A stretch of DNA of 41,700 bases from JBHELB01 sp041859045 (GCA_041859045.1 JBHELB010000054.1:1-41700); one strand, 5' to 3'. Counted from the stretch's first letter, positions 31,808-41,582 are shown. Numbers and translations: made by a program. The notes: generated by a model from the sequence alone, not told the origin.

Positions 31808-34800
31808 CTACGCAGAGCAGGCCATCTGAAACGCGTATTTCCCCGATTCGACCAAGAACCGCACGCCTTCGGGCGCTATTTGCACCGCGCTGACGCCTTC
31901 CGCCTGCGAGAGCGGCGTATCGCTTTCGGTCACATCGTCGGGCCGCCGCGTCGGCAAGATCACCTCGCCGGTTGTGTTTGGCGGCACCATAATCTCCAAG
32001 AAGAAGCGGCCTTCCTCAATTCGCCATGCCGACTTCACCATGCCGTGGAGCGACCGATACTCCGCGCAGGCGTGAGTGATTCCGCCGCCTGGCTGCGGGC
32101 GGAACACCGTATGTTTGTAGCCCGCCCCGCCCGCGTCCACGTCGATGCCCGCCATCGCGCGATACATCCATTCGCCTACGGCACCGTAGGCATAGTGGTT
32201 GAACGAATTCATCCCGGGATCTTGGAAGCCCCGTTCCTCGGTCCAGCCGTCCCAGCGTTCCCAGATCGTCGTCGCGCCATGCACCACCGCATAACACCAA
32301 GAAGGGAAGGTTTTCTGATCGAGCAGTTTGTAGACGACATCGAGTTTACCCGCGCCCGACAGCGCGAACGGCAAATACGAACAGCCGACAAAGCCGGTTG
32401 ACAAGTGCCAATCCCTGCGGCGGATGTCTTCAACGAGTCGATCCGCGGCGGTCTGGCGCAACTCGGCGGGCAACAGGTTGAACTGCAACGCTAGCACGTA
32501 GGCCGTCTGCGTTTCGCACGCGATTGCGCCGTCTGGTGAGACATATTTCTCCACAAATGCCGCTCGGACGTTTTCAAACAACCGCCGGAATTCTTGCGCT
32601 TCCGCCGGGTGCCCGATGGCTTCCGCCATTTCGGCCATCAACGCCGCGTCATACGCGAAGAACGCCGTGGCGATCAGGTCCTGCGGCGTGACGGCATCGA
32701 TGGACAGCCAATCCGCGTATCCGCTGTTCAGCCGGTCCGTGCGCACAAAACCCGTGCAGCCGCCTTGCTGGTAGTCCATCCAGCGCCGCATCGAATCCCA
32801 CTGCCGCTCGACGATGCCCGTGTCGCCATAGCACCGCAGCATCGTCCAAGGAACAATGATTCCCGCATCGCCCCAGGCGGGCGCGGCCTCGCCAACGCAC
32901 ACAACGCGCGGCGCCACGTCCGGGTAGCCGCCCACCTCCGACTGACCATCGGTCAAATCTTGCAGCCATTTGGTGAAAAATGCGGCGGTTTCCATGTTGA
33001 ACGACGCGGTCCGGCAGAATACCTGCGCGTCGCCGGTCCACCCCAGGCGCTCATCGCGCTGCGGACAGTCCGTGGGCACTTCAAGGAAGTTTCCTCGTTG
33101 CCCCCATTGAATATTGTGTTGCAGTTGGTTTAGCACCGGGTCCGAGCAGACGAACCGCCCTGTGAGCGGCATGTCCGAATGCACCACCACGCCCATGATC
33201 GCGTCCAGGTCCGGCGTGCCAGGATAGCCTGTGACTTCAACGTACCGGAACCCGTGGAAGGTAAAGGCCGGCTCCCACTCGACAAGTTCCTCGCCCGCGA
33301 GCACCACTGCATCCGTGGAGCGCGCGCCGCGCAGGTTCTCGACATAGATCGTCCCGTCCGGATTCAACACCTCGGCAAAGCGCAGAGTGATCGTGGCGCC
33401 CGCTTTCCCGCCGCGCACCCGCAACCGCGCCCAGCCGACCATATTCTGGCCAATGTCGAAGATATAGACTCCAGGCGCGGGACTGGTGATTTCCCTCGGC
33501 TTCAGCTCCGTGATACGCCGCACCGGCACGCCGGGATAGGCGTTTAGCTCCAGGCCTGGCGCGGCGTCGCAGATGACCGGTTCCCAGCCGCGTGGTTCCC
33601 ACCCCGGCCGGTCCCAGCCGCGCGGTTCACGGCGCAGATCACAGATTTCGCCCATGTACAGGTCGGCCCCGAGAATATGGCTTTGCGAGCCGAGCCAATC
33701 GCTGTCGGTCGTGATCCTCTCGCTGCGGCCATCGGCGTAGACGATTTCCAGTTGCGCGCAAAGGCGCGGATGCTTGCCGTAGTGGGTGCCCGGTTCGTAG
33801 GACCAGCCCATGTATCCGCTATACCACCCGTGCCCGAGCATGGCCCCCGCAGCGTTTTGACCGGGACGAATCAACGTCGTGACGTCATAAGTCTGATACG
33901 CGGCGCGCTTGTGGAAATCCGTCCACCCCGGCCGCAACAAGTCGTCCCCCACACGTTGCCCGTTCAGGTGAAACTCGTACAGGCCCAGTGCAGTCACATA
34001 GAGCGTGGCCTTGGCCACCGGCGTATCCACGCTGAATTCACGACGCAGCAGACTGGGCGCGGGAATCCTCAGCGTTCCGTTGCCGCTCAACGAAAATTGT
34101 TCAACAAGCTCCTTAATGAGCGGCTGGGTCGAAAGCCATCCCGAGTCGTCGAACTCCGGTGCGACAAATCCTTCCGGCGGCGACTCCGCGCAACGCCACG
34201 AGCCGTCGATCACGTGTTCGAGCATCTGACCATTGCTGAGGTCCACCTGCAGACGCCCGATAATCGCGCACGGACCGTAGCGGTGGCGCACATGCATGGC
34301 CAGCGTGTTGCGGCCGGGTTTCAAACGTCCCGTAAGGTCCAACCGCGATCCGCGGTGGCATGCTCCTGGGCGGCCATCGTCGGTTCCCGCCCATTCGCCG
34401 TCGATATAGAGATCGAAATAGCTTCCGGCGGACAGCAGTGCGCGCGCCGCAACAATCTCGGCGTCCGGAGGCAGTTCCCAGATGCCACGGAATCCCACAT
34501 GACGCTGGGGCGTGGGCGGTGTCGGATCCTTCTCGGGAAATCCCATCCAGAGCAGACCATCGAAAGACATCGGCGGGTCGTTGGGCGGAGTTACAAGGGG
34601 CGGCACATCAAACCCGATCCACTGCGCCGTCCAGTCGGTTTTCTCAAGTAGACCCATCGACCAGAACGCCGGGGCGCTGTACAGCGAACAAACGCCCGCG
34701 CCGTCCCACACCCGCACTTTCCAATAGCAGCATTGGCGGCTCTTCAGCGGTGCGCCCGCGTAAACCACGTGGATGCTCTGGTCCGACTCCACTCGGCCGC

Positions 34801-34990
34801 TGTCCCACAAATCCCCCTCATCGTTGTCGAGGATTTCACGTGAGGAGGCCACAAGCACCTGATACGCGTGCTGACGTGTCCCGCGGCCATTGGCCTCGAG
34901 TAGCCAGAACAGGCGTGGCTTCGGAATGTCCAGACCAAGAGGGTTGACCTTATACTCAACCCGTAGTCCGCTCACACGTACTGCGCTCAT
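31808..34990 (-). CDS. Alpha-L-rhamnosidase, GH78
   Basis: The product is 1060 residues, typical for GH78, which removes terminal alpha-L-rhamnose by an inverting mechanism. The N-terminal domain starts VSGLRVEYKVNPLGLDIPKPR, and beta-sandwich domains follow. The catalytic (alpha/alpha)6 barrel contains DCPQRDERLGWTGDAQVF near 640-657, which holds conserved acidic residues, and TTIWERWDGWTEERG near 895-910, a second hallmark. ATG 34990 is preceded by AAGGAAA; an upstream open extension from 35164 is rejected because it overlaps the divergent promoter. No signal peptide is visible, so it is probably cytoplasmic, implying uptake of rhamnosides. It leads the operon containing the three GT-C-like genes. 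Confidence 0.93.
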   Translation of the reverse strand: MSAVRVSGLRVEYKVNPLGLDIPKPRLFWLLEANGRGTRQHAYQVLVASSREILDNDEGDLWDSGRVESDQSIHVVYAGAPLKSRQCCYWKVRVWDGAGVCSLYSAPAFWSMGLLEKTDWTAQWIGFDVPPLVTPPNDPPMSFDGLLWMGFPEKDPTPPTPQRHVGFRGIWELPPDAEIVAARALLSAGSYFDLYIDGEWAGTDDGRPGACHRGSRLDLTGRLKPGRNTLAMHVRHRYGPCAIIGRLQVDLSNGQMLEHVIDGSWRCAESPPEGFVAPEFDDSGWLSTQPLIKELVEQFSLSGNGTLRIPAPSLLRREFSVDTPVAKATLYVTALGLYEFHLNGQRVGDDLLRPGWTDFHKRAAYQTYDVTTLIRPGQNAAGAMLGHGWYSGYMGWSYEPGTHYGKHPRLCAQLEIVYADGRSERITTDSDWLGSQSHILGADLYMGEICDLRREPRGWDRPGWEPRGWEPVICDAAPGLELNAYPGVPVRRITELKPREITSPAPGVYIFDIGQNMVGWARLRVRGGKAGATITLRFAEVLNPDGTIYVENLRGARSTDAVVLAGEELVEWEPAFTFHGFRYVEVTGYPGTPDLDAIMGVVVHSDMPLTGRFVCSDPVLNQLQHNIQWGQRGNFLEVPTDCPQRDERLGWTGDAQVFCRTASFNMETAAFFTKWLQDLTDGQSEVGGYPDVAPRVVCVGEAAPAWGDAGIIVPWTMLRCYGDTGIVERQWDSMRRWMDYQQGGCTGFVRTDRLNSGYADWLSIDAVTPQDLIATAFFAYDAALMAEMAEAIGHPAEAQEFRRLFENVRAAFVEKYVSPDGAIACETQTAYVLALQFNLLPAELRQTAADRLVEDIRRRDWHLSTGFVGCSYLPFALSGAGKLDVVYKLLDQKTFPSWCYAVVHGATTIWERWDGWTEERGFQDPGMNSFNHYAYGAVGEWMYRAMAGIDVDAGGAGYKHTVFRPQPGGGITHACAEYRSLHGMVKSAWRIEEGRFFLEIMVPPNTTGEVILPTRRPDDVTESDTPLSQAEGVSAVQIAPEGVRFLVESGKYAFQMACSA

Positions 34991-35031
34991 CGTTGTTTCC
35001 TTTTTTCCCGTGTAGGCCGCATGGTCGAAAG

Positions 35032-35060
35032 AGGGTAGCATGCCCCCCTGCAAAATCCAA
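35032..35060 (-). promoter_or_regulatory. Possible promoter for the rhamnosidase operon
   Basis: On the minus strand TTGGAT (35060-35055), a 17-base spacer and TACCCT (35037-35032), keeping T1, A2 and T6 of the -10. It would start transcription about 35 bases before the ATG. Confidence 0.35.
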
Positions 35061-35107
35061 GAAGGCTCGAATGCGCATGGTGCGATGGGATTTTTTCCCG
35101 GCGTTGC

Positions 35108-35136
35108 TTGACACCGTCTTTTCTTGCCGTCACAAT
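35108..35136 (+). promoter_or_regulatory. Promoter for the symporter-kinase-LptD run
   Basis: A perfect -35 TTGACA (35108-35113), a 17-base spacer and CACAAT (35131-35136), matching four of six -10 positions. It lies about 50 bases before ATG 35185 and faces away from the rhamnosidase promoter. Confidence 0.6.
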
Positions 35137-35184
35137 CACGCCCGCGCGGGAGCGGAGGCGCCAATCTATGGAAAATTCACGACG

Positions 35185-36531
35185 ATGAGCGAGCTATTAG
35201 GGACCATAAGTGAATTCGTGTGGGGGCCGATTATGCTTGCCCTGCTGTTTGGCACACACCTGTTCCTAACGTTTCGTCTGCGGTTCATTCAACGCTACAC
35301 GTTCAAGGCCATCCGAATGTCGTTGACGCGGCAGCGCGAGGGTGCGGGCGATATCAGCCACTTTGGCGCGCTGACCACCGCGCTGGCCGCAACCATCGGC
35401 ACAGGCAACATCGTGGGCGTGGCCACTGCAATCGGCATGGGCGGTCCCGGCGCGGTGTTGTGGATGTGGCTGACCGGCGTGTTCGGTATCGCCACGAAAT
35501 ACGCCGAGGCTGTCCTCTCCGTCAAATACCGGGTTACACTGCCCGATGGCCGCATGGCGGGCGGTCCGATGTACGTTCTCGAGCGCGGCCTTGGCGTGAA
35601 GCCGCTGGGCGTTCTCTTCGCGATCTTCACGGCAATCGCCGCGTTCGGCATCGGCAACATGGTGCAAGCCAATTCCATCGCCCAATCGCTACAGACTCAG
35701 GCGCAGATTCCCACGTGGGTCTCTGGGCTTGTCATGACCGTGCTTACGTCATTGGTGATACTCGGCGGCATTCGCTCCATCGCCCGTGTGTGCCAAGCGC
35801 TCGTGCCGTTCATGGCGATTTTCTACATTCTCGGCTGTTTGCTGCTTCTTGTGATCAACTATTCCACGCTCCCCGAGACGCTTCATCTCATCGTCAGCAG
35901 CGCGTTCAATGGCCATGCAGCCATCGGTGGTTTCGTGGGAGTTGGCGTGCGCGAGGCAATGCGGTATGGCATCGCGCGTGGGTTGTTCTCGAATGAATCG
36001 GGCCTAGGCAGCGCCCCGATCGTGGCCGCCGCCGCGCAGACCAAGAACCCCGTCCGCCAGGCGCTCATTTCCGCCACCGGCACCTTCTGGGATACGGTCG
36101 TGGTGTGTTTGATGACCGGGCTCGTGCTTGTCAATTCGGGTGAATGGACCACCGGACTCCAAGGCCCAGCGCTTACGAACAAAGCGTTTTCCGATATCCC
36201 GTTCTGGGGGCCGCTCGTTCTCAATGTAGGGCTCATGACCTTTGTGTTTTCGACCATTCTCGGGTGGTCGTACTACGGCGAACGCGCGGTTGAGTACTTG
36301 TTCGGTCCGATCGCGATTCTTCCGTACCGTGTGTTGTGGGTAGGGGCCGTCATGTTGGGCTCGGTGCGCTCGCTGAATTCGGTGTGGGCGTTCGCGGATA
36401 TCGCCAATGCCCTCATGGCCGTGCCGAACCTTATTGCCCTGCTGCTCTTGAGCGGCGTGGCCGTGGCTGAGACGCGATACTATCTTTGGGAGGGACGCCT
36501 GGATCACGACGAGGAAGGGCGGGAAACGTAG
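35185..36531 (+). CDS. Sodium:alanine/glycine symporter, AGCS family
   Basis: The product is 448 residues with about ten or eleven transmembrane helices, an inner-membrane amino-acid carrier driven by sodium. The signature GTGNIVGVATAI is at 72-83 and GLFSNESGLGSAPIVAAAA, another conserved AGCS stretch, lies near 265-285. The N-terminus (FVWGPIMLALLFGTHLFLTF) is typical. ATG 35185 is preferred because the frame upstream has no start with a ribosome-binding site and includes the promoter. The substrate is expected to be alanine or glycine. The PfkB gene follows after 20 bases. Confidence 0.92.
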   Translation: MSELLGTISEFVWGPIMLALLFGTHLFLTFRLRFIQRYTFKAIRMSLTRQREGAGDISHFGALTTALAATIGTGNIVGVATAIGMGGPGAVLWMWLTGVFGIATKYAEAVLSVKYRVTLPDGRMAGGPMYVLERGLGVKPLGVLFAIFTAIAAFGIGNMVQANSIAQSLQTQAQIPTWVSGLVMTVLTSLVILGGIRSIARVCQALVPFMAIFYILGCLLLLVINYSTLPETLHLIVSSAFNGHAAIGGFVGVGVREAMRYGIARGLFSNESGLGSAPIVAAAAQTKNPVRQALISATGTFWDTVVVCLMTGLVLVNSGEWTTGLQGPALTNKAFSDIPFWGPLVLNVGLMTFVFSTILGWSYYGERAVEYLFGPIAILPYRVLWVGAVMLGSVRSLNSVWAFADIANALMAVPNLIALLLLSGVAVAETRYYLWEGRLDHDEEGRET

Positions 36532-36551
36532 CGGAGAAAGCGAGGGTGTCC

Positions 36552-37484
36552 ATGTTTGATGTTGTGACTGCGGGGGTGGCGTGCGCCGACGTGATGGTAC
36601 GTCCCGTGGATGCGCTGCCGCCGCGCGGTAAAGTGACGTTGGTGCCGAACCTCGAGCTGCATATGGGCGGGCTTGCCGCCGTGACCGCCGCGATCGTTAG
36701 CCAGCTCGGAGGGACCTCTGCGTTTATCGGCGCGGTCGGTTTGGACGGATTTGGCGAGTTTATCCTTGGGACGCTTGGGCGTTGCGGGGTTGACGCCAGC
36801 CGGGTCAAGCGAGTGGAAACCGCGGGCACTTCCGCGACGGCGGTACTTATCGGCTCTGATGGCGAACGTACCTTCCTCCATCACTTCGGTTCGAACGCTG
36901 AACTCGGCGAAGAAGACGTTGACCTCGAGTTTTGCCGACGTGCCAAGGTCTTTCACTGGGGCGGCCCCTCGATCACTCCGCGTTTGGATGGCGCGCCCAT
37001 GGGCCGCGTGCTTGAACGTGTTCGCGCCCTCGGGGTCAAGACTTCGATGGATACATGTTACGATGGCACCGGGAAGTGGTTCGCCCACATCGAACACGCC
37101 CTGCCGCACCTCGATATCGTCATGTCGAGTATCGAGGAGGCGCGGATGTATACTGGGAAGCAGTCGCCGGAGGAGATCGCAGAGTTTTTCCTGAACGCGG
37201 GTGTGGAGACCGTCATGGTGAAACTCGGCGCCGACGGCATGTACCTGCGTAACCGTCAGGAATCCGAGCGCTTGCCCGCGCATCCCGTGCCCGTGGTCGA
37301 TACGACCGGCGCGGGCGATGCCGCGTGCGGCGGATTCCTGTATGGTTACGTACGCGGATGGAGTCTGCACGAGTGCGGGCGCTTGGCCAACGCCGTCGGT
37401 GCGCTGACGGTGCAGACGATGGGCGGGGCCAACGCCGTCGAGTCCTTGGCGCAAGTCAAGGCGTTTATGGAGGGAGACCGCTGA
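36552..37484 (+). CDS. PfkB-family carbohydrate kinase
   Basis: The product is 310 residues of the ribokinase-like fold. The N-terminal GVACADVMV and GGLAAVTAAIVSQLGG (sugar-binding region), and DTTGAGDAACGG at about 249-260 (anion hole and catalytic Asp) are clear. It probably phosphorylates a sugar or sugar derivative in the cytoplasm; the sequence does not tell fructokinase, ribokinase or 2-keto-3-deoxygluconate kinase apart. ATG 36552 follows GGAGAAAGCGAGGG. It lies between the symporter and a small exported protein, with only one base between its TGA and the next ATG. Confidence 0.92.
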   Translation: MFDVVTAGVACADVMVRPVDALPPRGKVTLVPNLELHMGGLAAVTAAIVSQLGGTSAFIGAVGLDGFGEFILGTLGRCGVDASRVKRVETAGTSATAVLIGSDGERTFLHHFGSNAELGEEDVDLEFCRRAKVFHWGGPSITPRLDGAPMGRVLERVRALGVKTSMDTCYDGTGKWFAHIEHALPHLDIVMSSIEEARMYTGKQSPEEIAEFFLNAGVETVMVKLGADGMYLRNRQESERLPAHPVPVVDTTGAGDAACGGFLYGYVRGWSLHECGRLANAVGALTVQTMGGANAVESLAQVKAFMEGDR

Positions 37485-37485
37485 C

Positions 37486-37845
37486 ATGATGAAGTCTTTG
37501 CTGGGAATTGCCATAGGTGCGCTGTTCTTGGCCCAGCAACCCGTGCCCGTGATTACCGCCACGGATCTGCCGCCCGCCGCGTCTCCCGCCGCTTCGGCGG
37601 CTCCACCCGAGGGAACCGCCGACCTCACTCCGCCCAAACGGAAGCGGAGCGCCAGCGAGACCTCCCAGACTCCCAAGACGGACACCGCTGAAGCTGAAAA
37701 AGCAACTCCGCCTGCGTCTTCTCCCGAGGCCGGGCAGGACGATAAACGCGTCCCTGCGCCGACGACTCCGGCCCCGCCTACGCCCTCACCCGCGGGCGAC
37801 GGAAAGCGGATCCCGTTGTTTTGGTTCATTCTTCCTGGAAAGTAG
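37486..37845 (+). CDS. Small exported Pro/Ala-rich protein
   Basis: The product is 119 residues of unknown function. Residues 1 to about 22 are a signal peptide (SLLGIAIGALFLAQQP). The rest is low-complexity, rich in Pro, Ala, Thr and charged residues, and probably disordered, ending KRIPLFWFILPGK. The start is one base after the pfkB stop with GGAGGG upstream; ATG 37489 is an equally possible start. The composition resembles the linker of the adjacent LptD-like protein. A spacer-like envelope role is a guess. Confidence 0.72.
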   Translation: MMKSLLGIAIGALFLAQQPVPVITATDLPPAASPAASAAPPEGTADLTPPKRKRSASETSQTPKTDTAEAEKATPPASSPEAGQDDKRVPAPTTPAPPTPSPAGDGKRIPLFWFILPGK

Positions 37846-37851
37846 GGATTT

Positions 37852-40800
37852 ATGCAGAAGGGTTTCTGGTCTGTGAACGGAATCGCGTGGGCTATTCTTT
37901 TGGCAGGGTTCTCTGCCTTGGAACCCGGGGAAGCGCCGCCCAAAGTTGCGCAAGACCTCGGACAGGTTCGGTGCGCAGTGGTGGATACCTCTCGTTCCGC
38001 CGTGTACGCCGTTGCCTATGATCGCAATCAACTTGTTCGCCTCGACGCCGAAGGCGTCCGCACCGCCGATCTGCCCCTTGGTGCGGGCCCCGTAGCCGCC
38101 TCACTCTCGGCTGATGCGCGTTACCTCGTCATAGCCAATAGTCTTGCGGGTACCGCGACGCTCGTGGACCTCGGCACGTTCAGCGTTGCGGCCACGATCC
38201 CCTGCGGCAAAGACCCGTCTGCCGTGGTAGCGTTGCCGGATGGCCGCTTCGCGGTACTCAACGCGTTGTCCGATACGCTCACGGTCTTCTCTCCGCAGAC
38301 ACCCGGAAGCCCCAGCACGGTTGATGGCATCGGCGGCCTGCCCGTCGCCGCGACGCTCTGCGACGACGAACTGCTGGTCGCGACCCGGGTACCCGCAGCG
38401 TTGCACCGTCTCAATGCCCAGACCTTGGAAAAAATGGGCACAATCATGCTGGATTCGCCTGCCGTTGCCCTGTGTGCGATGCAGGATCACAAAATTGTGG
38501 CTGCGTTAGTCGACAAATTGGTGACAGTTGACGTCAACACCGGCGCAATTCAGGCGCTGGTTTCCGGCGCGTACCGTGACGTTGATTGGACCGGTACCCA
38601 GCTTCTGGCCCTTGGCGAGGCCGGAGTGGACCGGTTCGGCCCCGATTTCCGTCCCGCAGGCCAGTTCCCGCTTGAGTCGCCAGGTTATTCTATCACCCTC
38701 AATAGCGGCGTTGCCGCAATCTGCGCCCCTGCTGCAAAAGCGGTCTATCTCGCAGGCGCGTGGCCTCAGCCAGCAGCTTCTCCGACTCCAATAGCGACGC
38801 CTCCCGCGGTCCCGGAACCAGTGCCTGCCGTGCCTGAACCTGCGCCTGTCGCGCTCGAACCTGCCAAAAAGAAGCAGGAACCGATGCACGAACCCCCGGC
38901 CCCCGTTGAAGCCGCGCCCGTGGCCGTCACGCCAGACCCTGCACCTGTGCCCCCGCCTGCCGCGCGACCGGCCCCAGAGGCTCCGGCAGCGCCTGTTGCA
39001 CCTGAACTCCCTGCGCCCGCAGTCTCGGCTGAACAGCCCGCGCCGCCCCCTAGCGAGCCGAGCCGCCGCGCGTATCCGCGCATGCCGGTGGGCAAGGTCG
39101 AACACGGCGCGCCGTACCTGGGCCGACCGTCAACGCTTCCGTTTTTTGACGAGGAGAGACCCTCGATCTTCAGCGCGCTGGGGGCTAAACACGATTTTGC
39201 CGCGGGAGAGGGGGGCTTTCGTGTGCCCGACTGGACCCAGCCCTTTGAGAATTTGCGCGCGCGCGATGAGCTCGTGTTTTCGCAGGAAGGTTCCGTGACC
39301 GCGCGCGGCGACGTCCAACTTCAACTCGGCGACACCCATTTTGGCGCGGAGGAACTAGACTACTCGGCAGCCGCCGGTGTCATGAGCGCGCGCGGTAACG
39401 TGTCGCTTACCCAGGCTGAGTCCGCGATGACCGCCGATGAACTGCGGTATACGCTCCCCGCCGCGCCTGCGGAGGCCCCGGGACTGATGGCGGTCGATGA
39501 GCAGGAAATCGCGCGGCAGCGCATTTCGCGCGGGCACCTCGAAGCCCGCAACCTCTACATCAAGGAACCGGTCCGCTGGATCAAAGTCGAAGGCCTCGAC
39601 TATGACTTCGCCTCGAACACGGGGACAGCCACGAACTTCAAGGGACAGGCCGGGCCGTTCGTGTTTGGCGGAGCGAAGCTGCGCGTGCTCGGACCGGCCA
39701 CCGCCAGCGGCGAAGACGTTTGGGTCACGACCTGCGACCACGACCCGCCGCACTACCGCATTCTCGTCAAGAAAGCCGAGCTGCGGCCCGATCAAACCCT
39801 CTCCGGTTCCAGGGCCGCATTCGAGTTGGGCACTACGAAGACGCCCTTGGTTTGGCCAAAGTGGTCGCGCAATCTCGGCGAGGATCGCAATCTCAGTTTC
39901 GATTTCGACAGCGGTCGCCGCGCGGAGATCGGTTCGTACGTCAACCTGGCGCAGCAGTTCAAGGTCAACGACGACGTCTCACTCGGCTACCGCCTAATGC
40001 CCACCAGCAAAGGAGGCATCGGGCTGGGCCTGGAAGGCGAGTACGACTTCACGGGGACGCCCGCCGCGTTGCTCTATGGCGGCAAGGGCTCCTTCGAATC
40101 GCTTGAGACCACCAAAGACCGTGGCTATGTGGGGCTCTACCACCGCCACATCCTGACGCCCGAGGCGATTTTGTTGATGCAAGTCGAACAGTGGTCCGAC
40201 TCCGATTTTTACAAGGATTTCTTCGAGACCTACAAGAACCGGACCGAGCCGCGCAGCTTCCTGAACCTGACCTACACCCAGCCCACGTATATGGCGACGG
40301 CGACGGCACGCAAAGACCTGAATAATTTCGTCGCCGAAACCGAGCGCATGCCGGAAGTCACGTTCCATATGTTCGAACGCCCGATCCGCAACAACCTCTA
40401 CGCTAGCTTCGACACGATCAACGGCTACAACGAACGCGAACCGGCGGGAAATCACTCCGTGCGGTCCATCAATATTGGGCGGCTTACGTACGATTGGGAC
40501 CCCGTCGAGGCGCTCAACATCGCGCCGTTTGTTGAGGCCGAGGCGTCTTGGTATTCCGACGACGTCTCGCCCCCCGAGGGGTTTGGGCGCGACAGCCGCT
40601 CGGATACGCGCCTATCCAGCACGTTTGGCGTAACCCTACAGAGCCGGTTCCACCGCGAATACGGCGGTGTGTTCAACTTCTCTGGATTCAAGCATATCGT
40701 CGTTCCGTCCGTTACCTACAGTTACCGCCCGCAGTCCAGCATGTCCGTCGAGTCCACGCCGCACTTCGACGCCTACGACAACGTGTACGGCCGCAGTCGT

Positions 40801-41460
40801 CTGGAAAGCAAGCTAGCGAACATCGTGCTCGGCCGCGACGCCGCCACAGGCCAGGTCTGGCAGGTCGCCAGCTTGACGCTTTACCAAGGTACGGATTTCT
40901 CCAACGAGCTTCGCAAGTCGGATGACTACGAAGCCGAGTTCGATCTGCGTCCGCGGCCCTACTGGGGATGGCTCAGCGCGGCCGAACACCACGGCATTAC
41001 CCGCGAATTCGATGTCGATCAACCCTATGTCGTTCAGACGACTTTGATTGACTGGGCCGAACGCCTCACCGGCAAGTCGAGTTCACCCGAACTGGCCTAT
41101 CGCTACAATGCCCGTTTCGGCGATTACGACCGTATTCTATCGTACTTCTATTACGACAATACGCGCCTGGGCGGCCGTGTGTCGGGACGTCTGGGCTTTG
41201 CCTACACCGAGACCCAGGCCCGCGTATTCAATCGGGAAATGCTCTATGGGGCGGGTTACAAGCTGAGCGATAAGTGGGGCGTCGCGTTCGAGCATCGCTA
41301 TGACTTCGAGCGGGACGAGCTCACACGTCAAATGTATGAGATTCGCCGAAATCTTCATTGCTGGGAGGCCGCCCTTCAATTCAGGGATCGCCCCTCAGGG
41401 TGGGATATCGGATTGCAGCTTTCATTGACAGCGTTCCCGGGTAACCGGGTTGGATTTTAG
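37852..41460 (+). CDS. LptD-like outer-membrane protein fused to an N-terminal beta-propeller
   Basis: The product is 1202 residues. A signal peptide occupies about 1-25. Residues about 30-300 carry YVTN/NHL-like propeller repeats (GPVAASLSADARYLVIAN, DPSAVVALPDGRFAVLNA). Residues about 303-405 form a Pro/Ala/Glu linker. Residues about 470-535 are an OstA/LptA-like beta-jellyroll (VTARGDVQLQLGD, GVMSARGNVSLTQAE). From about 620 the sequence resembles the LptD barrel (VWVTTCDHDPPHYRILVKKA, TPLVWPKW, then alternating aromatic strands) and it ends in Phe, as outer-membrane barrels do. LptD inserts lipopolysaccharide into the outer leaflet. The only nearby cysteine is in the CDHDP segment; the classical LptD disulfide set is not obvious. 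GGAAAG upstream of ATG 37852 is weak. The propeller is not part of any LptD I know. Confidence 0.85.
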   Translation: MQKGFWSVNGIAWAILLAGFSALEPGEAPPKVAQDLGQVRCAVVDTSRSAVYAVAYDRNQLVRLDAEGVRTADLPLGAGPVAASLSADARYLVIANSLAGTATLVDLGTFSVAATIPCGKDPSAVVALPDGRFAVLNALSDTLTVFSPQTPGSPSTVDGIGGLPVAATLCDDELLVATRVPAALHRLNAQTLEKMGTIMLDSPAVALCAMQDHKIVAALVDKLVTVDVNTGAIQALVSGAYRDVDWTGTQLLALGEAGVDRFGPDFRPAGQFPLESPGYSITLNSGVAAICAPAAKAVYLAGAWPQPAASPTPIATPPAVPEPVPAVPEPAPVALEPAKKKQEPMHEPPAPVEAAPVAVTPDPAPVPPPAARPAPEAPAAPVAPELPAPAVSAEQPAPPPSEPSRRAYPRMPVGKVEHGAPYLGRPSTLPFFDEERPSIFSALGAKHDFAAGEGGFRVPDWTQPFENLRARDELVFSQEGSVTARGDVQLQLGDTHFGAEELDYSAAAGVMSARGNVSLTQAESAMTADELRYTLPAAPAEAPGLMAVDEQEIARQRISRGHLEARNLYIKEPVRWIKVEGLDYDFASNTGTATNFKGQAGPFVFGGAKLRVLGPATASGEDVWVTTCDHDPPHYRILVKKAELRPDQTLSGSRAAFELGTTKTPLVWPKWSRNLGEDRNLSFDFDSGRRAEIGSYVNLAQQFKVNDDVSLGYRLMPTSKGGIGLGLEGEYDFTGTPAALLYGGKGSFESLETTKDRGYVGLYHRHILTPEAILLMQVEQWSDSDFYKDFFETYKNRTEPRSFLNLTYTQPTYMATATARKDLNNFVAETERMPEVTFHMFERPIRNNLYASFDTINGYNEREPAGNHSVRSINIGRLTYDWDPVEALNIAPFVEAEASWYSDDVSPPEGFGRDSRSDTRLSSTFGVTLQSRFHREYGGVFNFSGFKHIVVPSVTYSYRPQSSMSVESTPHFDAYDNVYGRSRLESKLANIVLGRDAATGQVWQVASLTLYQGTDFSNELRKSDDYEAEFDLRPRPYWGWLSAAEHHGITREFDVDQPYVVQTTLIDWAERLTGKSSSPELAYRYNARFGDYDRILSYFYYDNTRLGGRVSGRLGFAYTETQARVFNREMLYGAGYKLSDKWGVAFEHRYDFERDELTRQMYEIRRNLHCWEAALQFRDRPSGWDIGLQLSLTAFPGNRVGF

Positions 41461-41582
41461 CTGGATTTATTGAATTTTGCATCAATATCATACGCCGAAA
41501 GGAGTGTTGTGAGTTAATTTGTAGGTTTGAGGCTTTCGTGTAGAGTAGGCCTTGATGGGCTCATCAATCCCCAGTTTCCTAA

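Noticed and set aside
36504..37943. 479-codon minus-strand frame
   Set aside because: It is antisense to the PfkB kinase and the Pro-rich gene, both with correct starts; no protein motif.
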